DNA of 44,613 nucleotides, taken from positions 1 to 44,613 of the forward strand of contig JNKJ01000041.1 of NCBI GenBank assembly GCA_000702025.1. The letters are read 5' to 3'. The notes under the pieces are model-generated. The model was not told the origin of the DNA, ran no database searches, and saw nothing but the letters and a program-made list of their open reading frames with translations. Source of the DNA: Blautia schinkii DSM 10518. GTDB taxonomy: Bacteria; Bacillota; Clostridia; Lachnospirales; Lachnospiraceae. Each line of letters starts with the position of its first letter. Within the stretch, counting starts at the first letter, position 1. This document shows positions 1 through 8,878 of this stretch, one piece after another. The translations under genes were made by a program, and so were the position numbers.

Positions 1-128
1 CGCCAACTGCGACTAAGCCGCTCGAGAAGAGCTCTCGCGGCTAAGTCTCCGTAGGCGCTGGATTTTCAGGCGCGCTTTCCGCAAATCTGCCTGACGTGCC
101 CAGCTCCCGCCCCCAACTTCCTTCTGTT
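1..128 (-). repeat. Short-form copy of the large palindromic repeat, cut by the window edge
   Basis: Read on the minus strand, this matches the 5' half of the two full copies at 317-750 and 15244-15665: the arm (about 75-128), then the conserved segment around CGCGCCTGAAAATCCAG (about 57-73) and GGAGACTTAG. Unlike the full copies it lacks the internal domain of about 200 nt. A small hairpin with CGAGA/TCTCG arms (about 18-40) joins the two flanking conserved pieces instead. The 3' arm would lie left of position 1 and cannot be seen. The region 129-316 between this copy and the next holds no gene or structure I can support. Confidence 0.75.
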
Positions 129-316
129 TCCCTCCCACTACTTTTCTCTCCCCTGCATAGTGCTTGTCGTTTTCGACGGAAAGTCTCTCCAAATTTGAAG
201 AAAAGCAGCGTGCTCAAACGATAGGCTATCTACTTCCGTAGGAATTCACACGAGCCCCCAGCCACCTCCCGGCATTTCCATCTTCTTTTCCGCAACCAAT
301 ACCTTTCCGGGAAACG

Positions 317-750
317 CCCTCTCCTGGAAGGGGACGGAAACGCAGCGGAAGGTGAGGCGGAGGAACTTGGGCGCCGGGGCAGGGCGAAAATCCTTGTCAG
401 GCTGATTTGCGAAAAGCGCGCCTGAAAATCCAGTTCTTACGGAGACTTAGCGTACTGGCCAGTTTATCTCTGCCGAAAATCCGAAGGATAATTTTTCATC
501 GGCAAGGCGGCTGAATGAGTCGATGCGGTTGCATCGGCGATTGAAGCCAACGAAGTCCGATGGAAAATTAGACAAGGAGTTTCGGCAGAGATAAACTGGG
601 CAGTGCGCTGAGCGTGAACGCTCTTCGTGAGTGGCTTAGTCGCAGTTAGAACTTAGTTGAAGGGAAGCGGGCATCAGCCTGACAAGGATTTTCGCCCTGC
701 CCCGGCGCCCAAGTTCCTCCGCCTCACCGTTCACCCTCTTTCCAGGGGAC
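317..750 (+). repeat. Large palindromic structured repeat, full-length copy 1
   Basis: The arms at 351-405 and 674-728 are perfectly complementary over 55 bp. Inside lies a core (406-673) almost identical to that of the copy at 15244-15665. The core has its own 24-bp stem (455-478 with 580-603, one mismatch), a further helix pairing the TTTTCATCGG region with CCGATGGAAAA, and a GATGC/GCATC hairpin. Outer flanks share CCCTCTCC and CCAGGGGAC with the second copy. There is no convincing ORF inside. Strand is assigned from the core orientation. It could be a structured non-coding RNA or a non-autonomous mobile element; the sequence alone does not decide. Confidence 0.85.
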
Positions 751-831
751 CCCTTCAAAACCGTAGTCACAGAATACCAAAAAAGCAATAAAAATACTAG
801 ACTTTAATTTCCAGATATGATATCATGTATA

Positions 832-887
832 ATGAAGTTTGCCCAAAAACAGGAGTCCCAAAGGATACCTGTTTTTTTTGGCTTCAT
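832..887. terminator. Hairpin, likely bidirectional terminator
   Basis: The arms are ATGAAG..GCC..AAAACAGG and CCTGTTTTTTTTGGC..TTCAT, with a T8 run inside the distal arm. It precedes the promoter of the DUF1836 gene and probably insulates that gene from the repeat region. Confidence 0.5.
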
Positions 888-909
888 GCCCCCAATTATT
901 AAAAAACCA

Positions 910-938
910 TTTACAAGTAGTATTTAAAACTATATAAT
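910..938 (+). promoter_or_regulatory. Sigma-A type promoter of the DUF1836 gene
   Basis: TTTACA at 910-915 and TATAAT at 933-938 are separated by 17 bp. The predicted start near 945 gives a very short leader that begins just before the AGAGGTG ribosome binding site (946-952). Confidence 0.75.
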
Positions 939-960
939 AGAGGGCAGAGGTGATTAAGAG

Positions 961-1593
961 ATGACAATAGATACTAAGGACATGATAAACAGCATCCTGG
1001 ACAGTGTATCCAGGATTGATTATATAAAGCCGGAGGACCTGCCTAATATTGATTTATATATGGACCAGGTCACTACTTTCATGGAGGACCAGCTTGCCTC
1101 CACCAAGCGCTATCCCGACGACAAGATTCTCACCAAAACCATGATCAACAACTACGCCAAGAATAAGCTTCTCCCCCCGCCGGAAAAGAAGCGCTATTCC
1201 CGCGAGCATCTGCTCATGCTGATCTTCATTTATTATTTTAAAAATATACTCTCCATCAATGATATCCAGACACTTCTGGATCCAATCACAGAGAAATACT
1301 TCAAATCCATGGATGAGAAAGACATGACTTATATCTATAATGAGGTATTCAGTATGGAGCGCGCGCAGATTGAGCATTTGAAAAAAGACCTGCTCAAGCG
1401 TTATAACATCGCAAGCACCACCTTTGATGACGCGGACGAAGAGGATAAAGAGTTTCTGAAGAAATTTTCCTTTATCTGTATCCTGAGTTTTGACGTATAT
1501 GTAAAAAAGATGCTCATCGAGGAGCTGATAGACGGCATACGTGACAGCAATGCCAGCAATGACAATTCGAAATCAAAAAAACAAAAGAAATAG
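961..1593 (+). CDS. DUF1836 domain-containing protein
   Basis: The 210-residue protein resembles the DUF1836 (YkrK-like) family, thought from family knowledge to be DNA-binding with a MerR-like helix-turn-helix. The recognisable part is residues about 50-160: a segment ending in T-M-I-N-N-Y-A-K, then a PPPEKKRYSREHLL stretch typical of the recognition region, then helices. The C-terminus is a charged lysine-rich tail. The start is set by AGAGGTG eight bases upstream and a consensus promoter at 910-938. It is a single-gene unit closed by a hairpin at 1626-1670. The regulatory target is unknown. Family assignment is fairly sure; role is inference. Confidence 0.8.
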   Translation: MTIDTKDMINSILDSVSRIDYIKPEDLPNIDLYMDQVTTFMEDQLASTKRYPDDKILTKTMINNYAKNKLLPPPEKKRYSREHLLMLIFIYYFKNILSINDIQTLLDPITEKYFKSMDEKDMTYIYNEVFSMERAQIEHLKKDLLKRYNIASTTFDDADEEDKEFLKKFSFICILSFDVYVKKMLIEELIDGIRDSNASNDNSKSKKQKK

Positions 1594-1625
1594 AGGGAAA
1601 TTCCCATATACTCAAAACAGAAAAA

Positions 1626-1670
1626 GGCCGGGCAGCATCTTTCACGGATACTTCCCGGCCTAACCTTTTC
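1626..1670. terminator. Rho-independent terminator
   Basis: GGCCGGG (1626-1632) pairs with CCCGGCC (1654-1660), followed by CCTTTTC on the plus strand. On the minus strand the stem is followed by CTTTTTC. It can serve both the DUF1836 gene and the HPr-like gene converging from the right. Confidence 0.75.
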
Positions 1671-1701
1671 TATTCACCATTTTTCAATTGTCCCTTCTAG
1701 T

Positions 1702-1932
1702 TTATCTCATACAAAATGACAACCGGGAATAGAAATCCGGTTCCGGCTCAGCGATATGGGCGCATAATTCCAGTTCCTTCTTGATGCCAAGGGTGGCTAC
1801 ACCGATCACGGACTTCGCATCCACAACCCTGCTGCCCCAGCGCAGATCAATATCATAAGGACATTTCTCTGTCTCATTGAGAAAACGGTTGATATCCTCC
1901 ATAGATTCAAACCAAATCTTTCCTACCTTCAC
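1702..1932 (-). CDS. HPr-like protein lacking the phosphorylatable histidine
   Basis: This 76-residue protein aligns with HPr (PTS phosphocarrier) in its second half: D-A-K-S-V-I-G-V-A-T-L-G-I corresponds to the HPr segment around regulatory Ser46 (K-S-I-M-G-V-M-S-L-G). The N-terminal region, where HPr carries G-x-H-A-R-P with catalytic His15, instead reads S-M-E-D-I-N-R-F and has no histidine. It therefore cannot relay phosphate like HPr but could be a regulatory relative, comparable to Bacillus Crh, in which His15 is replaced. Translation starts at GTG (1930-1932) with GGAGGTGA seven bases upstream. It lies downstream of the YesM-type kinase on the same strand. Confidence 0.75.
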   Translation of the reverse strand: MKVGKIWFESMEDINRFLNETEKCPYDIDLRWGSRVVDAKSVIGVATLGIKKELELCAHIAEPEPDFYSRLSFCMR

Positions 1933-2016
1933 TACTTCTCACCTCCGATCTTCTTCTATTTTAACTGAAATCCCGAAAAAAGATAGAGGAAATTTTTAGG
2001 AAATAGGGGGATTTTT

Positions 2017-3807
2017 TTAGAAGTTTTGTTCTTTTCTCCTTACAGGGAGTAATATTGTCACTGTAGTGCCCTCTCCCTCGGTGCTGGTGATGCTTACTCC
2101 ATACTCCATTCCATAGAGCAGCTTCAGTCTGTCGTCCACATTATTAATGCCGATTCCTGAGAAATGCTCCTCTTTTTTGTTTCTTTGATCATCCTTTCTC
2201 AGAAGACCGGAAAGGCGCTCCTGGGTCATGCCGATTCCATCATCTGCAATCTCAATCTTGATATTTTCCTTTTTTTGTCCTGCCAGAACTTGAATACTCC
2301 CCTGACGGCCTGACGGAAAGCCATGAAAAAATGCATTCTCAATAAAGGGCTGTAAAATCAGCTTGGGAATGAGATAATCCTCGCAGCCTTCTGCCACGAA
2401 AAACTCCACCTGTACCTGGTCGCCGTAGCGTGTATTGTTGATGAGCACATAATTGCGCAGATTTTCCATTTCCTGACTGATGGGAATAAACTCATCTGTA
2501 TTGCTGATGGTATTTCGCAAAAGAGCAATGAAGGCATCCAATGTCCTGGTGGATTTCTCCGTATCCCCCTGCCAGATCAGCCACTTGATACTCGCAAGCG
2601 TGTTATAGATATAATGTGGGTTTATCTGCATCTGCAGTGCGCGGATCTCTGCCCTGCGCTTCTCCTTCTGGGTTTCCAAAAGCTTATCAATATAGCTGTC
2701 CAGGTCATCGAGCATGGAGTTATAGGCGAGGGCCAGAGTACGCACCTCCTCAGCTCCGGTGACTTCAATGCGCTCCTCGAAATGCACGTTTTCCGCTTTC
2801 TTCATCTTCTCTGCCATTCGTGACAAGGGCAGAGTCGTCTGCCGCACAATGAAAAAAATCACAAGCAGTACCAAGGCTGCACCGGAAAGACAGATTACAA
2901 TAATATCTACCACATGATATTGATTTGCCAGGGCCTTGCTGTTGTCAATAACGCCATAGATTCTGCCCTCAAAATACGGCATATCCGTGCGGAGCACAGT
3001 AAGCAGGCCGCTTCTGTTACGCTGTACCTGGCTTTCTCCGGCTAATGCAGCCGGTATCTCCTTAAGAGGACTTTCATTCATATTTTTCCCCAGATATTCG
3101 CCTTTGTTTCCAGCCAAGATGGTGCCTTCTCTGCCTGTGAGATAGAAATCCGTATTGTCAGATGTGAAATATCTGAAAAAATCCTGGAAATCATGCTCCT
3201 TGATGGTGATATAGATGACTGCAAAGGGCTCCTCGCCGCCCTGCATCCGCAATGCCCTGGAAGCCACAAGCACACCGGATTCTTTGGTTGTCGCGCTGTA
3301 TCCGTTATCCAAAAAATGATAATGCATCCGCTCCGGCTCCCGCAGGGTATCCTCGGTGAGAACGCTGTTCAGGATTTCCTCCTTGGACTCTGTGATGCTC
3401 TCCTGACGGTTAATATAGCTCACCCCGTCCTTGTTAAGTATCATCACATTCACATCGTCTATGTTTGTGGGGATGGCCTGCTTTAAATCTGCCTGCATCT
3501 GATAAACCGTCTGGAAAGAGGTGACGTCATCCAGCTCCTCATTATGTCCGAAATAAAGCCGGAAAGCCCAGCTTCCCTCCACCTCGGAGGCAATTTTCAT
3601 CAGGTTTTCGTGAAATTCATTGAGATTATTGCCAATCTGCTCAAACACCTGCTCCTGGGACTGTCCGTATGTATCCACAAAAATATCCTTAGACATCTTG
3701 ACCATAGTGGCGGTCACCAGCAAAGACACCATAAGCATTCCCACGATAACGGTAAGCAGGATGCGCACTGACATTTTATTCCGATATGATTTTCTGTTCA
3801 TCATCAT
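2017..3807 (-). CDS. YesM-type sensor histidine kinase
   Basis: 596-residue membrane kinase. The first membrane segment is at about 14-36, followed by an extracytoplasmic Cache-like sensor domain (about 37-298), a second membrane segment (about 300-322), a HAMP linker (about 322-375), then the His_kinase/LytS-type domain with the phospho-accepting histidine in INPHYIYNTL (His398). The C-terminal ATPase has N-A-F-F-H-G and D-D-G-I-G boxes. Its start overlaps the stop of the response regulator gene by 4 bp (ATGA), so the two are translationally coupled. Located behind a CUT1 importer and LacZ, it most likely senses beta-galactosides or their transport; the ligand is inference. Confidence 0.9.
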   Translation of the reverse strand: MMMNRKSYRNKMSVRILLTVIVGMLMVSLLVTATMVKMSKDIFVDTYGQSQEQVFEQIGNNLNEFHENLMKIASEVEGSWAFRLYFGHNEELDDVTSFQTVYQMQADLKQAIPTNIDDVNVMILNKDGVSYINRQESITESKEEILNSVLTEDTLREPERMHYHFLDNGYSATTKESGVLVASRALRMQGGEEPFAVIYITIKEHDFQDFFRYFTSDNTDFYLTGREGTILAGNKGEYLGKNMNESPLKEIPAALAGESQVQRNRSGLLTVLRTDMPYFEGRIYGVIDNSKALANQYHVVDIIVICLSGAALVLLVIFFIVRQTTLPLSRMAEKMKKAENVHFEERIEVTGAEEVRTLALAYNSMLDDLDSYIDKLLETQKEKRRAEIRALQMQINPHYIYNTLASIKWLIWQGDTEKSTRTLDAFIALLRNTISNTDEFIPISQEMENLRNYVLINNTRYGDQVQVEFFVAEGCEDYLIPKLILQPFIENAFFHGFPSGRQGSIQVLAGQKKENIKIEIADDGIGMTQERLSGLLRKDDQRNKKEEHFSGIGINNVDDRLKLLYGMEYGVSITSTEGEGTTVTILLPVRRKEQNF

Positions 3808-5333
3808 ACATTCCTGTTCTCCTGACGGTAGGCACTGGGAGTCTTACCGGTAATCTTCTTAAAAACTCTGCAGAAATAGCTGTGGTCTGAATAACCCACG
3901 CGGCCACTGACCTCCGAGATAGGCACACTTTCGCCGCGGAGGATTTCACAGGCATGCTCCACACGGATACGGTTCAGATAACCGCTGAATCCCTCGCTGA
4001 CCTTTGTGTGAAAATAGGCGGACAGATAGAAATAATTGAAATGGAACACCGAGGCCACTTCCTGGAGATTAAGATTCTCCTGGTAATTAAGAGCGATATA
4101 CTCCAATATCCGCCGGATCCGTCTGTCCTCGTCCGCACCCTCTGTACCCAGAATCTTTTCCAGCTCCGCAAACGTTTCCTCGAGAATATCCAAAAACTCT
4201 TCCACATAAGGCGCACCGTCTATCCTTCGGAAAATCCGCAGACGCATTTTGTCCATTTCCCGTTCCTCGTCCTCAAGCGCGGTGAGCAGACTGTAAAACA
4301 TGTTTTTTGTAATATTTTTAAGCCGGTATTCATCAAGCTCCGCGGCCACAGCGTCCTCCACATAGGCGGAGAGCATGTCCAGAGCCTCCTGATATCGGCT
4401 GCTGCCAAGAAGTCCGGAATAACGCGGAAAGTCGAATTTGCACGGTTCCTTTACACTGCGCCATTCATCGTCGCTTACCTTGAGATGGAGGTCCCGGTAA
4501 TAAAAGGACCTGTCCACAGAAGGTAGAAGGCACTCCCGGAAGTTTCCCCGTAAATCAGAAAGCTTTCGGAATTCCCCTCCAAGTATGGCAAAATATCTTC
4601 CATATATAAGAGTAAGCGTTTCTGTCATCCTGCGTATCTCATCTTCCACCCAGTCTCTGCGCCGGGCATCATAATTCAGTACAATGCACATGGTTTCCTC
4701 ATGGAGAAACAACAGCACATGGCGGCAGTCCTTCATTTTATCGAGAAGCTCTTCCGCTTTGGTATAGAGAATGGAGGCCATATCCTGCTTGCCCTCCTTC
4801 TTCCTGATATCAGCAGCGTAAATCCGGTAAAAGGTGCAGTCAAAAAGCTCTCTGGAAACAGACACCGGCAGTTCCTCCGCTCTGCCAAGGAGATACTCCT
4901 CCAGCTGCTTGACCGCACTTGGAGCCTCCTGCTTTTTAAGTGTAAGGCCCGGTATCTGCCGGGCTGTCCTCGTAAGCGTGGCAAGAAGCTCCTCCGGCTT
5001 AAGCATGGGTTTCAGTACATAATCAGCAGCCCCATACATCAGGGTCGAACGCACGTATTCAAAATTGTCGTAACCACTCAGGACGATCAGCTTGATTTCC
5101 GGGTATTTATCTCTCAGGATTCCGGCAAACTCCACGCCGTCCATCCCGGGCATCACAATATCGCAGAGGATGATGTGCGGGCGAAGCTTGGGTATCATTT
5201 CCAAGCCTTCTCTTCCGTTGGATGCCTCTCCCACTATGCAGAAGCCCTCTTTTTCCCACTCCATCATATGCTTAAGACCCTGACGCATAATAAACTCATC
5301 ATCAATGATCATGATTCTGCAGTATTCTTCCAT
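3804..5333 (-). CDS. YesN-type AraC-family response regulator
   Basis: 509 residues. The N-terminal receiver domain has the acidic pair D11-D12 and phospho-acceptor D58 in LCDIVMPGMDG, with the conserved lysine in V-L-K-P. A long middle region follows, then a C-terminal AraC double helix-turn-helix (about 405-505, ending in K-I-T-G-K-T-P-S-A-Y-R). The ribosome binding site AGGAGGGC precedes the ATG. It is the first gene of the regulator-kinase pair, with a candidate promoter (5396-5424) between it and lacZ, so it can be transcribed alone or by read-through from lacZ. The likely target is the promoter of the binding-protein gene at 11944 (inference). Confidence 0.9.
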   Translation of the reverse strand: MEEYCRIMIIDDEFIMRQGLKHMMEWEKEGFCIVGEASNGREGLEMIPKLRPHIILCDIVMPGMDGVEFAGILRDKYPEIKLIVLSGYDNFEYVRSTLMYGAADYVLKPMLKPEELLATLTRTARQIPGLTLKKQEAPSAVKQLEEYLLGRAEELPVSVSRELFDCTFYRIYAADIRKKEGKQDMASILYTKAEELLDKMKDCRHVLLFLHEETMCIVLNYDARRRDWVEDEIRRMTETLTLIYGRYFAILGGEFRKLSDLRGNFRECLLPSVDRSFYYRDLHLKVSDDEWRSVKEPCKFDFPRYSGLLGSSRYQEALDMLSAYVEDAVAAELDEYRLKNITKNMFYSLLTALEDEEREMDKMRLRIFRRIDGAPYVEEFLDILEETFAELEKILGTEGADEDRRIRRILEYIALNYQENLNLQEVASVFHFNYFYLSAYFHTKVSEGFSGYLNRIRVEHACEILRGESVPISEVSGRVGYSDHSYFCRVFKKITGKTPSAYRQENRNV

Positions 5334-5395
5334 TTTTGCCCTCCTGCTCTAGTTCAGCATTGCGTAAATTCCAGTAAATGCTGTACTTGCCATTT

Positions 5396-5424
5396 ATTAT
5401 AGGCGAAATGCAGTCGTAAAACAA
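5396..5424 (-). promoter_or_regulatory. Candidate promoter of the YesN/YesM pair
   Basis: On the minus strand TTGTTT (5419-5424) and TATAAT (5396-5401) are 17 bp apart, just inside and after the lacZ stop. An inverted repeat with CAGCATT/AATGCTG arms lies downstream at about 5356-5383 and could be a regulatory site. Confidence 0.6.
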
Positions 5425-5430
5425 GCTGGG

Positions 5431-8400
5431 TTACAGACGTGAAAGGGTAAAGCAAAGCTCCCTCTCCTTTTCCCCAGGCAGTACAAACTCCGGATGTACA
5501 GGCGCACCCCAGCTGTCGTCGCCGCCCACACCTTTCTGGCTGTGCAGAATACGCACCCAGGTATATTGGCTTACGGGCAGCTCTTCCCTGTGCATGGCGT
5601 TCTCCAGCTCATAAGCACTGTAGGGCAGCACACTCATCTCAAAGGGCGCATCCTTGGATGTAAAACGCAGTCCCCGGCCCTCTCTGTCAAATACCTCCAG
5701 CCAGCGCACTCCTGTACGGTTTCCGCACTCCTGTGGGATAAGGTAATCGGACATATTTGCCTGCGCATCACTCTCAAACACAGAGAGACGTGAGCCTTCC
5801 ACCCGGTCACAGTAATTTTCCCACGGTCCCTGCCCATAATAGCGGAAATGTTCATACTGTTTCTTTAATTTAAAATCAATGCCAAACAGCGGCATCGGCG
5901 GCAGACCTTCTACACCAGGGTAGCGGACCTTAACAGAAATACTACCATCTGCATATACCATATAAGTGACCTCATGCCGCCACTTCTTTTCTCCCGGCAC
6001 CTCCCAGAAAAAGGTAAGTCTCACGGAATTGCCGTTTTCCTCTATTTCATAATCACGCCTGTACATTTGGCAAAGACTTGCGGTAAGCCACTGGACACTA
6101 TTGTACGCCTCCTGGCACCCCCGGTCATTGTCAGTCAGAGCCCGCCAGTAAGATACACGCGGCGTTCTGGTGATGTACTCCGCCCCATCATACACAAGGG
6201 AAGTAAGCCCTCCTTCCGTAAGGCTGAACAGACAGGAAAAACCCTCGCCCTTTACACCCACATTTACATCCCCACGAATTAGGGATACAGTGCCGGTGCA
6301 CACTTTCTGTTCCGTATGGGCTGACATTCCGTCCTGCGCTGGAGCTGTCTTCTGTACTGGAGTCATCTCCTGCGCCGGAACTCTCTCCTGCCCCGGGATC
6401 ACCTCCTGCGCGAAACAAATCTCATAACCAGCTTCTGCCCAGAGTGTATCCGCCTTCAAAGACATGGACACATTAAGAACCTGCTCCTTTCCGGTAGCTG
6501 CCGCCTCCAAATCAAAAGGAAACACCGCACTTTCGCCCGGTCCCACGAGAATTTCGCGTTCTTCCCCACAGAGCTCTTTTCCCTCCTCCTCAATAGAGAA
6601 ACGGAATACATAATCCCCTGTATCCGCAAAAAGATTCTCATTTACAACCGTTACCTGGCGGTTCTCTATTTTCAGCTTCACATTGGAATACAAGGCTTTC
6701 ACATTAACTGCCTTTGGCGAAAGGGTACGGTCCGCATAAATTACACCATTGGTACAGAAGCAATAGTCTGTGGGACGGTCGTCAAAATCACCGCCGTAGG
6801 CAAGACGGACTACTCCGTTTTCCTCCCTTGCCAGCGCCTGATCGATATAATCCCAGATAAATCCGCCCTGATAGCCGGGATACTTCTGCTCCAAATCCAG
6901 ATACGACTTCATACCTCCCAGCGAATTCCCCATCGCATGCATATACTCACAGCTGATAAAGGGCTTATGCGCATCACTCTCCAGATAAGCGGCAATCTCC
7001 TGCGGCTTGGCATACATCCGGCTCTCCATATCACTCGCCCCATCATAGACACGGTTCTGGAATACCCCCTCATAATGAACCAACCGCGTGTCATCCTTTT
7101 TATGGAAATAATCACTCATAGCCTGAATACAATCCCCGGCATATGACTCATTACCCAGCGACCAGATAAGGATGGAAGGATGATTTTTATCCCTCTCATA
7201 CATGGAAGACGCCCGGTCAAGCACTGCTCCCTTCCACTCAGGCAAAGAACCCGGTATGTTCCAAGATGGCTCCACCTTATCCATCTTCTGCCAGGAACCA
7301 TGCGTTTCCAGATTTGTCTCGTCAATCAAATAAATACCGTATTCATCACAAAGCTCATACCAAAGACTCTGATTAGGATAATGACAGGTACGCACCGCAT
7401 TGATATTGTGCTGCTTCATAAACCGAATATCATAAAGCATATCTTCCTTAGTGATTGCTCTGCCCCGCTCAGCACTAAATTCATGACGGTTAATCCCCCG
7501 AAAAAGAATACGCTTTCCGTTCAACAGCATCAGCCCATCCTTCATCTCAAACTTACGGAACCCTGTTTTCTGAGGAACAATCTCCCTCAGCACACCATCC
7601 TTATCGAAAAGCTTAAGCTCCAACTCATAAAGCTCCGGCCTCTCCGCACTCCAGGCCCTAACCTCCGGCACCCGCAGCGTAAACTCAAGCTCCTCTCCCT
7701 GATTCCAAGCCTCCTCACTGCACTTCTGCTCAGCATATCTATCCTCGCTGCACTTCTGCTCATTATGCGCCTGCCCAATACACATCTGCCTGGTACACGC
7801 CTCAATCACTTTTCCGTCTCTATCCTTTAAGCTCACCTCAACACGTCCGCCATCCAAATTTCCGGTAAGCAAAGCCCTCACATACAGCACACCGTCACGA
7901 TAATCATTTTCCAGATCCGGCTTCACCTCAAGGTCACGCACATGGATTTCCGGAACCGCATAAAGATACACATCCCGGAAAATCCCGGAGAACCTCCAGA
8001 AATCCTGATCCTCCAGCCAGCTCGCACTGCTGCGCTTATACACCTCCACTGCCAGGCGGTTTTCCCCCTCCCGCAGCATCCCCGTCACCTCAAACTCCGA
8101 CGGTGTAAAAGAATCCTCACTATACCCCAAAAACTCCCCATTCAGCCACACATAGAACGCCGTCTCCACACCCTGAAACGAAAGAAAAGCCCTCTTCCCC
8201 CTAAGAAACTCCTCCGGCGCAAAAACCAACACATAACTCCCCACCGGATTATACTCCTTCGAAACCATAGGCGGCCGCAAAAACTCCCTTCCATCCCAAG
8301 GATAATTCGTATTCACATACTGACACCGGTCATACCCCTGAAGCTGAATATGCCCCGGCACCTCAATATCCCCATAACCAGACAAATCCTTATCCATCCG

Positions 8401-8598
8401 ATAAAAATCCACATCACGCAAAGAAGGCCTCTCAGCATAGGAAAACTTCCATCTCCCATTAAGCACCTGCCTCCGAAACCCTTCATCAAGTCCAACCCTT
8501 TCCTCCTCCGACTCATAAAACCCATGATCCGAATGCGCATCCCCCCTATTCACCCGAAAAACCCCAGGATCCTCCAACCACTCAAATAACGCTTCCAT
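5431..8598 (-). CDS. lacZ: GH2 beta-galactosidase (LacZ type)
   Basis: About 1055 residues, the size of long LacZ enzymes; it hydrolyses beta-galactosides. The jelly-roll sugar-binding domain carries N-P-V-G-S-Y and S-E-F-E-V; the TIM barrel contains the acid/base glutamate in WSLGNES (about E484) and the nucleophile in ISCEYMHAMGNS (about E551). A Bgal_small_N-like domain forms the C-terminus. The start chosen is ATG 8596-8598, with AAAGGA eight to nine bases upstream; upstream in-frame starts run into tandem repeats. No signal peptide is visible, so it is probably cytoplasmic. Two unusual low-complexity insertions lie at about residues 273-297 and 731-767. It follows the importer genes on the same strand, with a hairpin and repeats between. 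Confidence 0.93.
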   Translation of the reverse strand: MEALFEWLEDPGVFRVNRGDAHSDHGFYESEEERVGLDEGFRRQVLNGRWKFSYAERPSLRDVDFYRMDKDLSGYGDIEVPGHIQLQGYDRCQYVNTNYPWDGREFLRPPMVSKEYNPVGSYVLVFAPEEFLRGKRAFLSFQGVETAFYVWLNGEFLGYSEDSFTPSEFEVTGMLREGENRLAVEVYKRSSASWLEDQDFWRFSGIFRDVYLYAVPEIHVRDLEVKPDLENDYRDGVLYVRALLTGNLDGGRVEVSLKDRDGKVIEACTRQMCIGQAHNEQKCSEDRYAEQKCSEEAWNQGEELEFTLRVPEVRAWSAERPELYELELKLFDKDGVLREIVPQKTGFRKFEMKDGLMLLNGKRILFRGINRHEFSAERGRAITKEDMLYDIRFMKQHNINAVRTCHYPNQSLWYELCDEYGIYLIDETNLETHGSWQKMDKVEPSWNIPGSLPEWKGAVLDRASSMYERDKNHPSILIWSLGNESYAGDCIQAMSDYFHKKDDTRLVHYEGVFQNRVYDGASDMESRMYAKPQEIAAYLESDAHKPFISCEYMHAMGNSLGGMKSYLDLEQKYPGYQGGFIWDYIDQALAREENGVVRLAYGGDFDDRPTDYCFCTNGVIYADRTLSPKAVNVKALYSNVKLKIENRQVTVVNENLFADTGDYVFRFSIEEEGKELCGEEREILVGPGESAVFPFDLEAAATGKEQVLNVSMSLKADTLWAEAGYEICFAQEVIPGQERVPAQEMTPVQKTAPAQDGMSAHTEQKVCTGTVSLIRGDVNVGVKGEGFSCLFSLTEGGLTSLVYDGAEYITRTPRVSYWRALTDNDRGCQEAYNSVQWLTASLCQMYRRDYEIEENGNSVRLTFFWEVPGEKKWRHEVTYMVYADGSISVKVRYPGVEGLPPMPLFGIDFKLKKQYEHFRYYGQGPWENYCDRVEGSRLSVFESDAQANMSDYLIPQECGNRTGVRWLEVFDREGRGLRFTSKDAPFEMSVLPYSAYELENAMHREELPVSQYTWVRILHSQKGVGGDDSWGAPVHPEFVLPGEKERELCFTLSRL

Positions 8599-8628
8599 CC
8601 AACCCATCCTTTCTAAAAATAATCTCAA

Positions 8629-8822
8629 CCTCGGCCAGACCACCAACCACGACAACCTTCATACTTAGAAAACTCCGGCCCATTTCATTCCAAACCACAA
8701 CCTCGGCCAGACCACCAAATACGACAACCTTCATACTTAGAAAGCCTCGGCCCATTTCATTCCAAACGAACACCTCGGCCAGACCACCAAATACGACAAC
8801 CTCCCTACTTAAAACACCTCGG
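8629..8822 (-). repeat. 72-bp tandem repeats upstream of lacZ
   Basis: CCTCGGCCAG (plus strand) begins units at 8629, 8701 and 8773, exactly 72 bp apart. The first two are complete and nearly identical; the third is truncated at about 8822. The motif GGCCGAGG recurs within units too. The array lies between the importer hairpin (8831-8877) and the lacZ start, so it would sit in the lacZ leader. Confidence 0.85.
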
Positions 8823-8830
8823 CCATCCTC

Positions 8831-8877
8831 AAAAAAGCGCGAAGGGTGCGCGAGGGTCCGGCGCCACGGACCCTCGC
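8831..8877 (-). terminator. Hairpins between the permease gene and lacZ
   Basis: On the minus strand an 11-bp perfect stem (8867-8877 with 8850-8860) directly follows the permease stop. Then a small GCGC..GCGC stem is followed by T6. This resembles a terminator or attenuator that would lower expression of lacZ relative to the importer, or stabilise the upstream mRNA end. Confidence 0.65.
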
Positions 8878-8878
8878 A

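Noticed and set aside
832..887. Riboswitch or attenuator ahead of the DUF1836 gene
   Set aside because: The hairpin lies upstream of that gene's own promoter, so it is not in its leader.
7180..8589. Two plus-strand frames of about 215 codons inside lacZ
   Set aside because: Opposite strand of the beta-galactosidase gene; low-complexity composition typical of shadow frames.
8582..8773. 63-codon minus-strand frame with repeated W-N-E-M-G-R peptide
   Set aside because: It is open only because the 72-bp repeat unit is a multiple of three; no ribosome binding site, and it overlaps the lacZ start.
8629..8822. CRISPR-like array
   Set aside because: The 72-bp units are contiguous tandem repeats without variable spacers, and no cas gene is present.
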